From contig NZ_CP151943.1 in the NCBI RefSeq assembly GCF_038592905.1, positions 1 to 64,000 on the forward strand: DNA of 64,000 bases, read 5' to 3'. A program made the translations under genes and the position numbers. The DNA comes from Neobacillus sp. FSL H8-0543. Its GTDB lineage: Bacteria; Bacillota; Bacilli; Bacillales; Cytobacillaceae. This document shows positions 34,936-44,534 of this stretch, one piece after another. How positions within the stretch are numbered: position 1 is the first letter of the stretch; every line of letters starts with the position of its first letter. The notes under the pieces are model-generated. The model saw only the letters and a list, made by a program, of their open reading frames with translations, was not told the origin of the DNA and ran no database searches.

Positions 34936-35714
34936 TTAACAAGCAGAACCACAATACTTTTCATATAATTCATCATAAAACAACCTCTGATACTTAGCGA
35001 CAGCTATCCCATAAAAATAGCCAATTGGATTCTTTACTTTTGCTATTTTAACTTTATTTATCAGCTGCCTGAAGGAGTGCAGTGCGATTTCAAGGACTTC
35101 TGATTTTCCGTCACATAGATTTCGATTGGCCGCGATTTTTGCCATTTTCCAATATTCTTCGATGGTCTTTGCTTCTGGATAGAAGTATTTTACCAACTGT
35201 ACAAAATCTTGTGGAACTCGATCACTAACAAATGTATGATCCAATTCAAGCGGTTCTTCTTTACGTTCTTTTATCTTTTTTTATTAGTTTTAGAAAGATT
35301 AATAGTTTTATATTGGTGGTTCATTTCTTCTTGCTTGGGTGGTTCATTTTTGGGAAAACGATTAAACACATAGAGATTGCTCGACTGTGATCCATTTTTC
35401 CGCTCTGTTTCGTGAACAGTGATGATGCCCATTTCTTTTGCTCTTTGTATCATCCGTTTAAAGGTTGAACGAGAAATACCATTGTCTTGATATTCCTGAT
35501 TAATTGCCTTTAAAATCGTTCCTATTTTCGCATTACAAACTCCAGGATTTTTCGCTGCAAAACGAACTAGCCGCTTTAGCCCGACTAGCTCCCCTTTCGT
35601 AAACTCCAGCTTATGTTCCACCATCCACATTTCCATATTCGTATTAAATTCCTTTAAACTTGTAAACTGAGAATACTGTTCAAAACCCTTTATATTGCCC
35701 GATTTAATATTCAT
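34936..35714 (-). pseudogene. Winged-helix protein split by a frameshift at an A7 tract
   Basis: Two ORFs (35271-35714, 147 codons; 34936-35244, 102 codons) are halves of one 259-codon gene. The first has a helix-turn-helix region like replication or plasmid HTH proteins (LEFTKGELVGLKRLVRFAAKNPGVCNAKIGTI, then ISRSTFKRMIQRAKEMGIITVHETERKNG). One extra A in the A7 run near 35277 would restore KKIKERKEEPLELDHTFVSD and join the frames; the total length (779) is one short of a multiple of three. The second half (VPQDFVQLVKYFYPEAKTIEEYWKMAKIA) is helical. Slippage at the A tract could still give some full-length protein. Confidence 0.7.
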
Positions 35715-35859
35715 ATTTTTGCACCAGCCCTTCTACCCTCTATATACAGATGAGGAGGCAAAAAGGACAGGTTGGGTCGCAGGTAATTGTTACAGTTTTG
35801 TGAATTGCGATTTTCCTTTATGTTGTTTCAAAAATTAGCCATTTTTGACCAGAATGTTG

Positions 35860-35907
35860 AAAAAAGCAAACATCAATTAGTCGTGAAACGACATATTTGA
35901 TGTTTGC
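35860..35907 (-). terminator. Strong terminator of the sigma-54 operon
   Basis: GCAAACATCAA (35866-35876) pairs with TTGATGTTTGC (35897-35907), with a small inner TCGT/ACGA stem, followed on the minus strand by six T. It closes the catabolic operon. Confidence 0.85.
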
Positions 35908-35935
35908 CTCTTCTCTTATATAAATCTATAACCTT

Positions 35936-36436
35936 TTATTTATTTGGCCAATTAGTTGGCATCGCAGCTATATTTTTGTTGAAATATAGTAAAGGTGTTT
36001 TGTCTTGTTTCGATAGTTCAACAACTTCTCCCATAAGGATTACATGATCACCAGCGTCTATTTGTTGGATAGTTTTACACTCCAATTTTCCTAGTGAGTC
36101 TATAATAATCGGTAAACCTATTTTAGATTTCTTCCAATTAACCTTTGAAAACCGATCTTGTTCTCTACCAGCAAATGCCCAACAAGCGTCAACTTGATCA
36201 GAGGATAAGGTATGAATGGCAAAATGGGTTGCATTTATAAAATTTTTAAATGTAGATACCTTTCTATCAATACACCAAAGTACAAGAAGAGGGTCTATAG
36301 AAACAGAAGTAAAGGAATTTACGGTTAGTCCTACAGGGTGGCCCTGGTCATCTAATGTTGTAACAATCGTTACTCCTGTTGGATAATTACCCATGATTTG
36401 TTTAAAGACATTAACCTTATCAATTGTTTCTTTCAT
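35936..36436 (-). CDS. Flavin reductase (HpaC-like)
   Basis: About 166 residues of the FMN-binding split-barrel reductase family, which supplies reduced flavin to two-component monooxygenases. Motifs: YPTGVTIVTT near residue 18, GLTVNSFTSVSIDPLLVLWCIDR, and GDHVILMGEVVEL. It is the last gene of the sigma-54 operon and follows the LLM monooxygenase by 38 bp, so it is its probable reductase partner. ATG 36436, with AGGGTGG upstream, is preferred to the GTG at 36445. Confidence 0.88.
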   Translation of the reverse strand: MKETIDKVNVFKQIMGNYPTGVTIVTTLDDQGHPVGLTVNSFTSVSIDPLLVLWCIDRKVSTFKNFINATHFAIHTLSSDQVDACWAFAGREQDRFSKVNWKKSKIGLPIIIDSLGKLECKTIQQIDAGDHVILMGEVVELSKQDKTPLLYFNKNIAAMPTNWPNK

Positions 36437-36474
36437 AAATACCACCCTTTCTTTCTAAGCATCTACATATTATT

Positions 36475-37554
36475 TTATTTACTAGTTTGCACAGTTACAT
36501 TTATCGCACTATCTTTTTGGATTCTAGGTTTAACGTACTTGGCAAATAGCTCAAGTGATTTTTTCCATTTTTCAGGTGTTGTCCAATCATATTGAGTAAT
36601 TAGCAGTGTACCAAAATCGCCAATCTCTTCTCTAAGTTTATTAATTTTTCGAACACATTCATCTGGATCTCCGATAATCCATGGACCAGTTTCCGCCATA
36701 TACTCTAAGGTTACATCCTCATCAGGCATATCTGGGTCAACCTTAGCCAATGGTCGAAGTCCAATACCAAATAGGTAATCATAATACGTTTCCTCGGCAC
36801 CTTTTCTAATGTCTGCCCATGCTTGTTCGGTTGTTTCTGCAACGTAAACTACACGAGTTATTCTCCAGTCAGGTCTTGGAGATGGACGTCCATTCTCTTT
36901 AGCTACCCTATCGAGTACCTCTCCATGTTGTTTCAAAATATGAACAGGTGAAAACATTACGCTTAGTGGAATTAATCCCTTTTCAGCAGCAATCGTAAAA
37001 CTGTTCAATGTTGCTAACCCTGCAATTGCCATAGGGGGATGTGGGGTTTGGTACGGCTTTACATTTAACTCTACATCATTCATTTCCCAATACTTTCCTT
37101 TATGGGAAACTGGACCATTTGAATTAAAAACCTTCAATATCATTTCTAAAGACTCTCCCATCATTGGACGAGTATCTTCTGGTTTTATATCAAATAATTC
37201 CATGTCACCAGGTAATCCTCCTGCTCCAATCCCCAGAATAAGGCGGCCTTTAGTTAAATGATCGAGAAATGCCGCTCTTTCAGCAACCTGAAAGGGATGG
37301 TGATAGGGTAAGGATACCACACCAGTTCCTAACTTGATTTTATTTGTAACCGCTGCCACATAAGCTAACATGATTTCAGCTGATGGAACGATTTCTCTGC
37401 CACCAGAGTGATGTTCACCAACCCATGCCTCGTCGTAACCCAACTCTTCGGCTAGAACTATTTGATCAACATCCCTCATCAATGCTTCTGTTGGATTTGC
37501 ATCAGGTTGATGCTCTGGCATAAAGAATACTCCTGTTTTTAATTCCACTTTCAT
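36475..37554 (-). CDS. LLM class flavin-dependent monooxygenase (LimB-like)
   Basis: 359-residue bacterial luciferase-like TIM barrel using reduced FMN and oxygen. The segments DANPTEALMRDVDQ, ELGYDEAWVGEHHSGG, IKLGTGVVSLPYHHPFQVAERAAFLDHLTKGR are close in pattern to limonene 1,2-monooxygenase LimB and related alicyclic monooxygenases, more than to alkanesulfonate or bioluminescence luciferases. It may hydroxylate, epoxidise or do Baeyer-Villiger oxidation on a cyclic intermediate. It lies between the TRAP permease and the flavin reductase in the operon. Confidence 0.85.
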   Translation of the reverse strand: MKVELKTGVFFMPEHQPDANPTEALMRDVDQIVLAEELGYDEAWVGEHHSGGREIVPSAEIMLAYVAAVTNKIKLGTGVVSLPYHHPFQVAERAAFLDHLTKGRLILGIGAGGLPGDMELFDIKPEDTRPMMGESLEMILKVFNSNGPVSHKGKYWEMNDVELNVKPYQTPHPPMAIAGLATLNSFTIAAEKGLIPLSVMFSPVHILKQHGEVLDRVAKENGRPSPRPDWRITRVVYVAETTEQAWADIRKGAEETYYDYLFGIGLRPLAKVDPDMPDEDVTLEYMAETGPWIIGDPDECVRKINKLREEIGDFGTLLITQYDWTTPEKWKKSLELFAKYVKPRIQKDSAINVTVQTSK

Positions 37555-37695
37555 CCACTCCCTGTTTTATAATTACAATCTTACTATCTACTAGTAATTC
37601 ACACGACAGTTTAGTAAATTTTCTTATTTTATATAACCCAATAATTTGTTCTATGACCACCCCCTTTAAGTAAAAGTTTTTTTCTGCAGGAAAAT

Positions 37696-38979
37696 CTATT
37701 TAAGAAGTTCAGGTAAGAATAGTGTGAGTTGAGGGAAAAGTGTTACAAGAGCTAACACAATGATTAAGGAAATAAAAATTGGAATTAAATGTTTGAATGT
37801 TTGATCAAATGATATCCCTGCAAGTCGTGAAGCTATAAATACATTTACCCCTAAAGGAGGTGTTAGTAAGCCCAAGGTAAGATTTAAGCAGATGATCATC
37901 CCAAAATGCATGGGGTCAACACCTAGATTTACGGCAATCGGTAAAAGTAAAGGTACAAAAATCATCAATGCTGATACGGTCTCCATAAACATACCGATTA
38001 ACAACAAGAACAAATTGATTATTATTAGAATAATAATAGGATTCGTCGAAATTCCACTAATCGACTCGGATAAGAACTGGGGCACTCGTTCCAATGATAA
38101 TACACGTCCAAAAAATGATGCTGCCCCAACTAAAATCATGACACCGCCACTTACCGCAGATGTATTCATAAAAATACCTGGAATATCTTTAAAACCAATT
38201 TCTTTATGCACGAATAAGCTCACAATAAGACCATAAAATACTGCTATAACTGCGGCTTCAGTAGGGGTGAAAATCCCTCCATATATTCCGCCTAATACAA
38301 TAACTGGGGCAAATAAAGCAAACTTAGCATCATATAACGCCTTTAAAATATCGGATAGATTACTTTTTTCCTCTTTGGCGAACCCTTCTTTTTTAGTAAT
38401 AAAATAGTTTACGATAAGTAGTGCTACTGCAATGAGTATCCCTGGAATAATACCAGCAATAAACATTCCGCCAATGGATACTCCGGACATAACTCCAAAG
38501 AGGATAAAGATAATGCTTGGAGGGACTATTGGTCCCATTGAACCAGCACTTGCCACAATAGATGTTGCATAAGATTTTGAATAACCTTTTTTCACCATAA
38601 ACGGAAGCATAATACCGCCAATAGCTGCAACCGTTGCAGGTCCAGAACCAGAAATAGATGCAAAAATAAAACTTGCCATAATAGTAATAATTCCTAAACC
38701 GCCCGTAAAAGCACCAAAGAGCTTTTCGGCAAATACAACTAATCGTCTCGCTATACCGCCCGTACTCATTACATCTCCTGCTAAAATGAATAGTGGAATA
38801 GCTATAAGCGGAAATGAATCACTTGCCCCAAAAGATGCAGTAATAAAGAGATTAATATTTGAAAGATCATGTAAAATTAGTAGTACGAGACTAGATATAC
38901 CTAATGCAAATGCCACTGGCATATTTGTTGCGATTAGTAAGAAAAAGAGCATGAATAATATTAAAAGAGATAGTAACAT
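37696..38979 (-). CDS. dctM: TRAP transporter large permease (DctM)
   Basis: About 427 residues with some 12 membrane helices. Family landmarks: IAIPLFILAGDVMSTGG, SGSGPATVAAIGGIMLPFM, YATSIVASAGSMGPIVPPSIIFILFGVMSG, and GLLTPPLGVNVFIA near the C-terminus. It imports a carboxylate with Na+ or H+ together with DctQ and DctP. ATG 38979, eight bases after GGGGAG, is a better start than GTG 38988, which overlaps the DctQ stop. Confidence 0.92.
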   Translation of the reverse strand: MLLSLLILFMLFFLLIATNMPVAFALGISSLVLLILHDLSNINLFITASFGASDSFPLIAIPLFILAGDVMSTGGIARRLVVFAEKLFGAFTGGLGIITIMASFIFASISGSGPATVAAIGGIMLPFMVKKGYSKSYATSIVASAGSMGPIVPPSIIFILFGVMSGVSIGGMFIAGIIPGILIAVALLIVNYFITKKEGFAKEEKSNLSDILKALYDAKFALFAPVIVLGGIYGGIFTPTEAAVIAVFYGLIVSLFVHKEIGFKDIPGIFMNTSAVSGGVMILVGAASFFGRVLSLERVPQFLSESISGISTNPIIILIIINLFLLLIGMFMETVSALMIFVPLLLPIAVNLGVDPMHFGMIICLNLTLGLLTPPLGVNVFIASRLAGISFDQTFKHLIPIFISLIIVLALVTLFPQLTLFLPELLK

Positions 38980-38984
38980 GTTGG

Positions 38985-39482
38985 TCACTCCCCACTCAGG
39001 TTTACTGGTTTATTACTCTTAAATTCTTTATACCCGTGTGTTAGTAGTCTTAATGCCATAAGGGAATAGCCAATAGGAATAGATATATAGATAAAACCTA
39101 CAGGAATTCGCATAGCAGTAGAGATATTCCCAGACTGGATCATTTCAAAACTATACGTAAACCCAACATACGCAATAAATATTGAGAAAATAAACCATAA
39201 TATATTTCCCCCATATTCAAGATAAGGTCTGGTAACTTTAGGAAAAACTCTTTGTAAGGATTCAATCCTTATATGAGTCTTTTCTATAATTGCATAACTT
39301 GAACTAATAAAAATAAACCATATAAATAGATATCTAGCTAATTCACCTGACCATCTAAGTGAATTATTTAATATATATCTAGCTACAACTTCCATCCCCA
39401 TAACCATGGTAATTAATAAAAGTAAAAGGAAACAAATATATCCTTCAAATGGTATCTTTTTTTGTTTTTGTAAAGCACCCAA
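38985..39482 (-). CDS. dctQ: TRAP transporter small permease (DctQ)
   Basis: 165 residues with four membrane helices and the DctQ motif VVARYILNNSLRWSGELARYLFIWFIFISSSYAI followed by H-I-R-I-E. Its stop overlaps the DctM start region, as usual for these pairs. RBS GGGGAGGGAAG. Confidence 0.9.
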   Translation of the reverse strand: MGALQKQKKIPFEGYICFLLLLLITMVMGMEVVARYILNNSLRWSGELARYLFIWFIFISSSYAIIEKTHIRIESLQRVFPKVTRPYLEYGGNILWFIFSIFIAYVGFTYSFEMIQSGNISTAMRIPVGFIYISIPIGYSLMALRLLTHGYKEFKSNKPVNLSGE

Positions 39483-39569
39483 TGTCTTCCCTCCCCTTTT
39501 TTTTTAAGGCATCATTTATGATACAAGTTGATTAGAGAGATCCATGATCTCCCTAATCACTTATTGAAA

Positions 39570-40613
39570 CTACTTACTCAAAAAATCGAGAGTTTTTTCA
39601 TAGAATTCTTTTCCAACTAGTTTGATATTCTTTTCAATTGCGGGTTGAACAGATTTCTTGAATTCCTCAAATTCATCTGGGGAAAGTTCATAAATTTCAA
39701 CGCCCTCGGATTCAAGATTCTTCACTGCAGTAACTTCTTGTTCTACCACAAGATTTCTTGAGAATTGAACCATTTCCTTAGAGGCTTCGACAACAACATT
39801 TTGCAAATCTTTAGGTAATTTATTAAAGAAGTCCCCATTCATCGTCATGACATACGGAATAAAGTTTTGTTTTGTCAGCGTAGCAAATTTACTTACTTCA
39901 AAAAATTGAGAGTCATACATAAGCGGCAGGGTTGTTGTTAAACCATCAATAGTACCTTGCTGTAAGGAAGTATATACCTCTGCAAAGGTAATCGGAGTCG
40001 GGTTACCACCCATTTCTGATATTGTATCCATAAACAATGCAGACTGTGGTGTTCTTAAAGTTAAGCCATTAAGATCACTAGGTTTTTTTATAGCGTGTTT
40101 ACTATTCAAAAGTGACATTGAACCGATATCATAATATCCCAAAACTTTTACATTGTTTTTTTCTTCTAATTTAGTCTGGATTTCTTGACCTAAAGGGCCT
40201 TCTGCTAACTCAAATAATTTATCCCGGTCTCCATAAATAAATGGAAAATCATAAATATTGTATCCATCTACTCCTCCAACTTGCGCTCCAATAAACGATG
40301 GAAATGAAATGATTTCTGCCGAACCGTCTCTTAATACTTGAAATTCTTCTTCATTTGAAGAAGCCAATGTTCCATTCAGAAAAAGTTCAACCTTTAATCT
40401 ACCATCACTTTTTTCCTCAACCAATTCTTTAAATTTCTTATAACCAATGGCAATGAAGTTTTCCTCATTAACAACAGCTGGCATTCTAATCGTATAAACC
40501 TTACCTTCAGAATCTTTTCCGCCTGTTTCAGTGGATTTTCCACAGCCGGCTAAAAGCAATACGAATGTTAATAAGGAAAGTAACGCCCAAGAACTTACTT
40601 TTTTGATTTTCAT
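39570..40613 (-). CDS. dctP: TRAP transporter solute-binding lipoprotein (DctP)
   Basis: 347 residues. Signal peptide with lipobox LLAGC (Cys24) anchors it outside the cell, as Gram-positive DctP proteins are. Landmarks: IRMPAVVNEENFIAIGYKKFKELVEEKSDGRLKVELFLNGTL at the start, FPFIYGDRDKLFELA, LTLRTPQSALFMDTISEMGGNPTPITFAEVYTSLQQGTIDG with the carboxylate-binding Arg. The ligand is expected to be an organic acid. Starts one base before the stop region of the acyl-CoA synthetase gene (TAAATG), hence coupled. Confidence 0.92.
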   Translation of the reverse strand: MKIKKVSSWALLSLLTFVLLLAGCGKSTETGGKDSEGKVYTIRMPAVVNEENFIAIGYKKFKELVEEKSDGRLKVELFLNGTLASSNEEEFQVLRDGSAEIISFPSFIGAQVGGVDGYNIYDFPFIYGDRDKLFELAEGPLGQEIQTKLEEKNNVKVLGYYDIGSMSLLNSKHAIKKPSDLNGLTLRTPQSALFMDTISEMGGNPTPITFAEVYTSLQQGTIDGLTTTLPLMYDSQFFEVSKFATLTKQNFIPYVMTMNGDFFNKLPKDLQNVVVEASKEMVQFSRNLVVEQEVTAVKNLESEGVEIYELSPDEFEEFKKSVQPAIEKNIKLVGKEFYEKTLDFLSK

Positions 40614-42122
40614 TTAGTTGCCTCCCTTTAATTGGTTGAGAATAATGGCTTTCGAATATTGATCACGGAGTTCTTTCTTAAGAATCTTTCCATACGAATT
40701 TTTTGGAAGTTCCTGTACAAAAACAATTCCAGCAGGTTTTTTATAACTTGCAAGTTCATTTTTGCAAAGCCCTATTAATTCTTCTTCATTTGTTAATTTG
40801 CCTTCTTGTAACACAACATGAGCAAATACACTCTCACCCCAAAGTTCATTTGGAATACCGAACACGCAAGTTTCCTTTACCGCAGGATGTGTGTTAAGTA
40901 CTTCCTCCACCTCACGAGGGTAGATATTTGCACCCCCACTAATAATTACGTCTTTCTTACGATCTACTAGAAATAAATATCCTTCTTTATCTACCCATCC
41001 AAGATCGCCGGTATATAGCCAATTATTTTTAATGGTTTCATTAGTTGCTTTTTCATTATTCCAGTAACCTTTCATTACCAATGAACCACGACAAATTACT
41101 TCACCTACTTCTCCTTGCTTCCTTTCATTTCCGTTTTCATCAACAATCTTCATTTCTACAAACGGACTAGTAATACCGCAAGATAAAGGACGTTTTAAAA
41201 GTTCATGTCTAGGCATGCATGTAACTGTACTGGGTGCCTCCGTCTGTCCGTATGTTTCAACAAAAATGGGACCTAGCAATTCTAGCGCTTTCTTTAACTT
41301 CTCCTCAGCAATTGGTGAACCTGCCATACTAATTGATTTTAGTGAAGCAAGTAATTTAGGATCAAATGACGGATCATGTATCATCATATTTACCATCGTT
41401 GGAACAAGAAAAATTACACTGATTGCGTGTTCGTGAATATCATAAATGAACTCATTTGGATTGAATTTATTAAAAACCACCTGCTTTGCTCCTAGCATTA
41501 GTGCACAATGGACTAATAAATTGCTGCCATGTGTTAGAGGAGCTACATGTCCAATGATATCTTCATTGTTAATTTCACAAAAAATAATGAGAGATAATAC
41601 AGCAGATATATAGTTACGATGCGAAAGCATCACACCCTTTGGATGCCCTGTCGTACCCGAGGTGTATAGAATTGTAAATAAATCGTCTTCATTAATATCA
41701 ATATCCACCTCATGATTTGTACTATTAAAAAGTAGGTTTTCGTATTCGTCTCCGAAGTAAATGGTATCGATTTTTGAATTAATGGGTTCAATTAGTTCCT
41801 TTTCACCAATCAGTAATAAAGAAGCTGATTGTTCAATAATAAATTTATGTTCTTTGTGGTGAAGCCGATAATTTAGAGGGACTTTAACCAACCCAGCTAA
41901 CGCGACAGCTACATCCATTTCAATGCATTCGAGTCTGTTAGAAGATAAAATAGCTATACGATCTCCCTTAACTAATCCCTTTTCAAGCAATGCATTAGCA
42001 AGTTTTACAGATCTTTCATATAATTCTTGATAGGTTAAAGATCTCTCTTCGCTTATTACAGCTACCTTTGAAGCGTAAGTTTTACAGGTTTTTTTTGCTA
42101 AATTACCGATTAATTCCATCAT
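40614..42122 (-). CDS. Acyl-CoA synthetase (class I AMP-binding)
   Basis: 502 residues that activate a carboxylic acid to its CoA thioester with ATP. Core motifs: P-loop TILYTSGTTGHPKGVMLSH, VPTMVNMMI, ETYGQTEAP, the hinge YTGDLGWVDKEGYLFLVDRKKDVIISGG, and the C-terminal catalytic Lys in KNSYGKILKKELR. It is a medium-length FadD/CaiC-like ligase. Start at ATG 42122 or the adjacent ATG 42119 (better spaced from GGAGG). With the PaaK-like enzyme it is the second CoA ligase of the operon, so two different acids may be activated along the pathway. Confidence 0.92.
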   Translation of the reverse strand: MMELIGNLAKKTCKTYASKVAVISEERSLTYQELYERSVKLANALLEKGLVKGDRIAILSSNRLECIEMDVAVALAGLVKVPLNYRLHHKEHKFIIEQSASLLLIGEKELIEPINSKIDTIYFGDEYENLLFNSTNHEVDIDINEDDLFTILYTSGTTGHPKGVMLSHRNYISAVLSLIIFCEINNEDIIGHVAPLTHGSNLLVHCALMLGAKQVVFNKFNPNEFIYDIHEHAISVIFLVPTMVNMMIHDPSFDPKLLASLKSISMAGSPIAEEKLKKALELLGPIFVETYGQTEAPSTVTCMPRHELLKRPLSCGITSPFVEMKIVDENGNERKQGEVGEVICRGSLVMKGYWNNEKATNETIKNNWLYTGDLGWVDKEGYLFLVDRKKDVIISGGANIYPREVEEVLNTHPAVKETCVFGIPNELWGESVFAHVVLQEGKLTNEEELIGLCKNELASYKKPAGIVFVQELPKNSYGKILKKELRDQYSKAIILNQLKGGN

Positions 42123-42188
42123 TTCCTCCCATCCAAGGAACCTTCGCGTAACTGAACCTCTAAAATAAAATCGGGATAATTGTACTAG

Positions 42189-43337
42189 TTAAATAGAAAG
42201 TATATTTACTACACTCGTACCGTTCTGAAAATTAGATATACCGCCGCCTGAAGTTAGTGTTAATCCTACCTTTGGATTTTTCACCTGGAATCCAGGTGCC
42301 TTTTCTAAAAGTTGCCAATTGATTTCTGCTACCTGCGCGAGACCTGTTGCACCAACAGCATGACCTCTTGACAGTAAACCTCCACTAACATTAATAGGTT
42401 TATCTCCATCATAATAGGTTCTTCCTTCAACTAGCATTTCAATTCCTTTACCATATTCACAAAATCCAAGTGCTTCGGTATACAATACCTCTGCAATGGA
42501 AAAAGCATCATGGAGTTCAACTACATCAATATCCTCTGCGGAAACTCCAGCCATTTTATAAGCTTTTTCAATGGATTCGACTGTCGGTTCATCAGGTAAT
42601 GCCATATCGTGAAACCCTCTCTTAAACTTGCCAGACACCACCACTGAAGCTATCATTTCAACTGCCTTTTCTTTATATCTTTTTAATACTCGCTCAGAAC
42701 ATAAAATCACACTTGCTGCTCCATCACTTTTAGGACTGGATTGTAATAAAGTTATCGGATCGGCGATCATCATGGAATCTAACACTTGCTCTTTCGTCAG
42801 ATTAGGCTTTTGATAAAAATGAGCATATGGATTTTTTGAACCATGGATACGATTCTTAACAGCTACCTCTGATAACAATTTACTATCAATTCCATATGTT
42901 TCTGTATACCTTTTAGCTCTCATGGCATATATGGCTGGTAAGGTTAAGCCCGATTCTGCATCAATATCATGAGGTGGCGTAGGCAATACCCCGCTACCTA
43001 ATGCAGAAAGATTTTCAACACCAATTGCTAATGCAAAATCGTTCATACCACTTTTTATACTACTGTAAGCAAGGTTAAGTGCTGTTGAACTGCTAGCACA
43101 TGCATTATTAATATTGATAACTGGAACCCCTGTAGTCGTTAAATCATTCAATACTCTTTGGCCAGCCAGCGTTCCACCAAAAACATTTCCACAGAAAACG
43201 CTTTCAATTTCATCTATATCAATTCTGGCATCCTCCAGCGCATTTATGACGGATTCTCGACCAATTTGCTCTAATGACATATTTTCATATTTTCCAAATT
43301 TCTTTACACCAACGCCTAGGATATAAACTTTCGTCAC
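42189..43337 (-). CDS. Thiolase-like protein (SCP2/lipid-transfer type)
   Basis: About 382 residues. The acylated cysteine is present (Cys80 in NNACASSS), as are ELHDAF and the His of GGLLSRGHAVGATG. The last strand reads LTSGGG, lacking the second catalytic Cys of ordinary thiolases (C-x-G-G-G), as in SCP2-thiolases and the Ltp2-type retro-aldolases of steroid side-chain breakdown. It directly follows a DUF35 gene, and thiolase-DUF35 pairs form joint complexes. GTG 43337 after AAAGGCGGTG is the preferred start; a longer reading to 43397 would overlap the upstream gene. Confidence 0.88.
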   Translation of the reverse strand: MTKVYILGVGVKKFGKYENMSLEQIGRESVINALEDARIDIDEIESVFCGNVFGGTLAGQRVLNDLTTTGVPVININNACASSSTALNLAYSSIKSGMNDFALAIGVENLSALGSGVLPTPPHDIDAESGLTLPAIYAMRAKRYTETYGIDSKLLSEVAVKNRIHGSKNPYAHFYQKPNLTKEQVLDSMMIADPITLLQSSPKSDGAASVILCSERVLKRYKEKAVEMIASVVVSGKFKRGFHDMALPDEPTVESIEKAYKMAGVSAEDIDVVELHDAFSIAEVLYTEALGFCEYGKGIEMLVEGRTYYDGDKPINVSGGLLSRGHAVGATGLAQVAEINWQLLEKAPGFQVKNPKVGLTLTSGGGISNFQNGTSVVNILSI

Positions 43338-43353
43338 AGTTTCACCGCCTTTA

Positions 43354-43743
43354 TTATTTACTTGGTTTAAAGATAAATTGATAGTTTTTTGATGCATTTT
43401 CCTTATAAACTAGTTCTACACTTGTATCTAATTTCAATTCTCCATCAAATTCAATTAGATTTAGAATTCGAATATGCTCATTTAAATCTATATAACCAAT
43501 AGTGTAAGGAGCCTCGTATCCTGATGCGGAAATATGAATTTTTGTATAACTGTGTACTTTACCTTCTGTAAAATAGAGTTCTTTAATCTGATTTTTACAA
43601 AGATCACATATATTCCGATAGGGAAAATAATACTTATTACACTTTCTACATTCGCCTGCTTTTACAAGCGGTTTGCCTGACTTGAATACAAATTGTTCAA
43701 TGTTATCACTAAAAACAACATTCATATAATTTTTTCTCCTCAC
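43354..43743 (-). CDS. Zn-ribbon/OB-fold DUF35 protein
   Basis: 129 residues: rubredoxin-like zinc ribbon (CRKCNKYYFP and RNICDLC, Cys at about 33, 36, 47 and 50) and an OB-fold (GKVHSYTKIHISASGYEAPYTIGYIDL). Such proteins bind acyl-CoA and act as partners of SCP2-type thiolases or aldolases, for example ChsH2 with Ltp2. Located between the SDR gene (5 bp upstream) and the thiolase gene. Confidence 0.9.
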   Translation of the reverse strand: MRRKNYMNVVFSDNIEQFVFKSGKPLVKAGECRKCNKYYFPYRNICDLCKNQIKELYFTEGKVHSYTKIHISASGYEAPYTIGYIDLNEHIRILNLIEFDGELKLDTSVELVYKENASKNYQFIFKPSK

Positions 43744-43748
43744 ATTAT

Positions 43749-44522
43749 CTACTTTTCCGAAAATCCTCCATCTACTACCAAAACGGTTCCAGTTACAAAA
43801 TCAGATGCTTTAGAAGCCAAAAACAGCGCTGCACCCTTAAGGTCATGTTCAGAACCTGTTCGATTTAATGGAGTATTTGCTAGAATCAATGCCTTCTTTG
43901 ATTCTATGGTTGATTTTGACATCTTCGTTAAAAAGAATCCTGGGGCAATGGAATTCACATTAATATTATGCTTTCCCCATTTCACTGCTAAATCTTTGGT
44001 AAAGGTAATGATTGCTCCCTTACTAGCGTTGTATCCAACAGCATCCATTAATTCTTCACTGATTCCGCCTAAACCGCCAATCGAAGATATGTTAATGATT
44101 TTCCCAGACTTTTGGCTAATCATTACTTTGCCAACTGCTTGTGACATAAGAAATGTACCGGTCAGATTTACACTTATGACTTTATTCCATTTATCTAGTG
44201 GCATTTCTTCAAGAGGCGCTCCCCATGTAGCTCCACTGTTATTAAAGAGGACATCTATCGTTCCAAATTTATTGACTGTTTCTTCCACCACGTTATTGAC
44301 ATCCTCTGGATTCGAAACATCACATTTTAATGCGAGTGACTGGACACCTAATTCACGTACCCTAGAACTTGTTACTTCACAATCTTCTAGTTTTCTTGAG
44401 CATACTACAATATTTGCTCCAGATTCTGCCAATGCAAAGGCGATTTGCTCTCCTATACCTCGACTCCCTCCAGTTACAATTGCTGTTTTTCCACTTAGAT
44501 CAAATAATTCTTTTACATTCAT
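43749..44522 (-). CDS. Short-chain dehydrogenase/reductase
   Basis: 257-residue classical SDR: cofactor loop GGSRGIGEQIA, CDVSNPEDV, NNSGA, catalytic Ser in INISSIGGLGG, and YNASK (Y-x-x-x-K). The Arg after strand 2 (CSRKLEDC) suggests NADP(H). In the operon context it probably oxidises a hydroxyl introduced by the P450 or a beta-hydroxyacyl-CoA. Confidence 0.92.
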   Translation of the reverse strand: MNVKELFDLSGKTAIVTGGSRGIGEQIAFALAESGANIVVCSRKLEDCEVTSSRVRELGVQSLALKCDVSNPEDVNNVVEETVNKFGTIDVLFNNSGATWGAPLEEMPLDKWNKVISVNLTGTFLMSQAVGKVMISQKSGKIINISSIGGLGGISEELMDAVGYNASKGAIITFTKDLAVKWGKHNINVNSIAPGFFLTKMSKSTIESKKALILANTPLNRTGSEHDLKGAALFLASKASDFVTGTVLVVDGGFSEK

Positions 44523-44534
44523 TTCTACCCCTCA

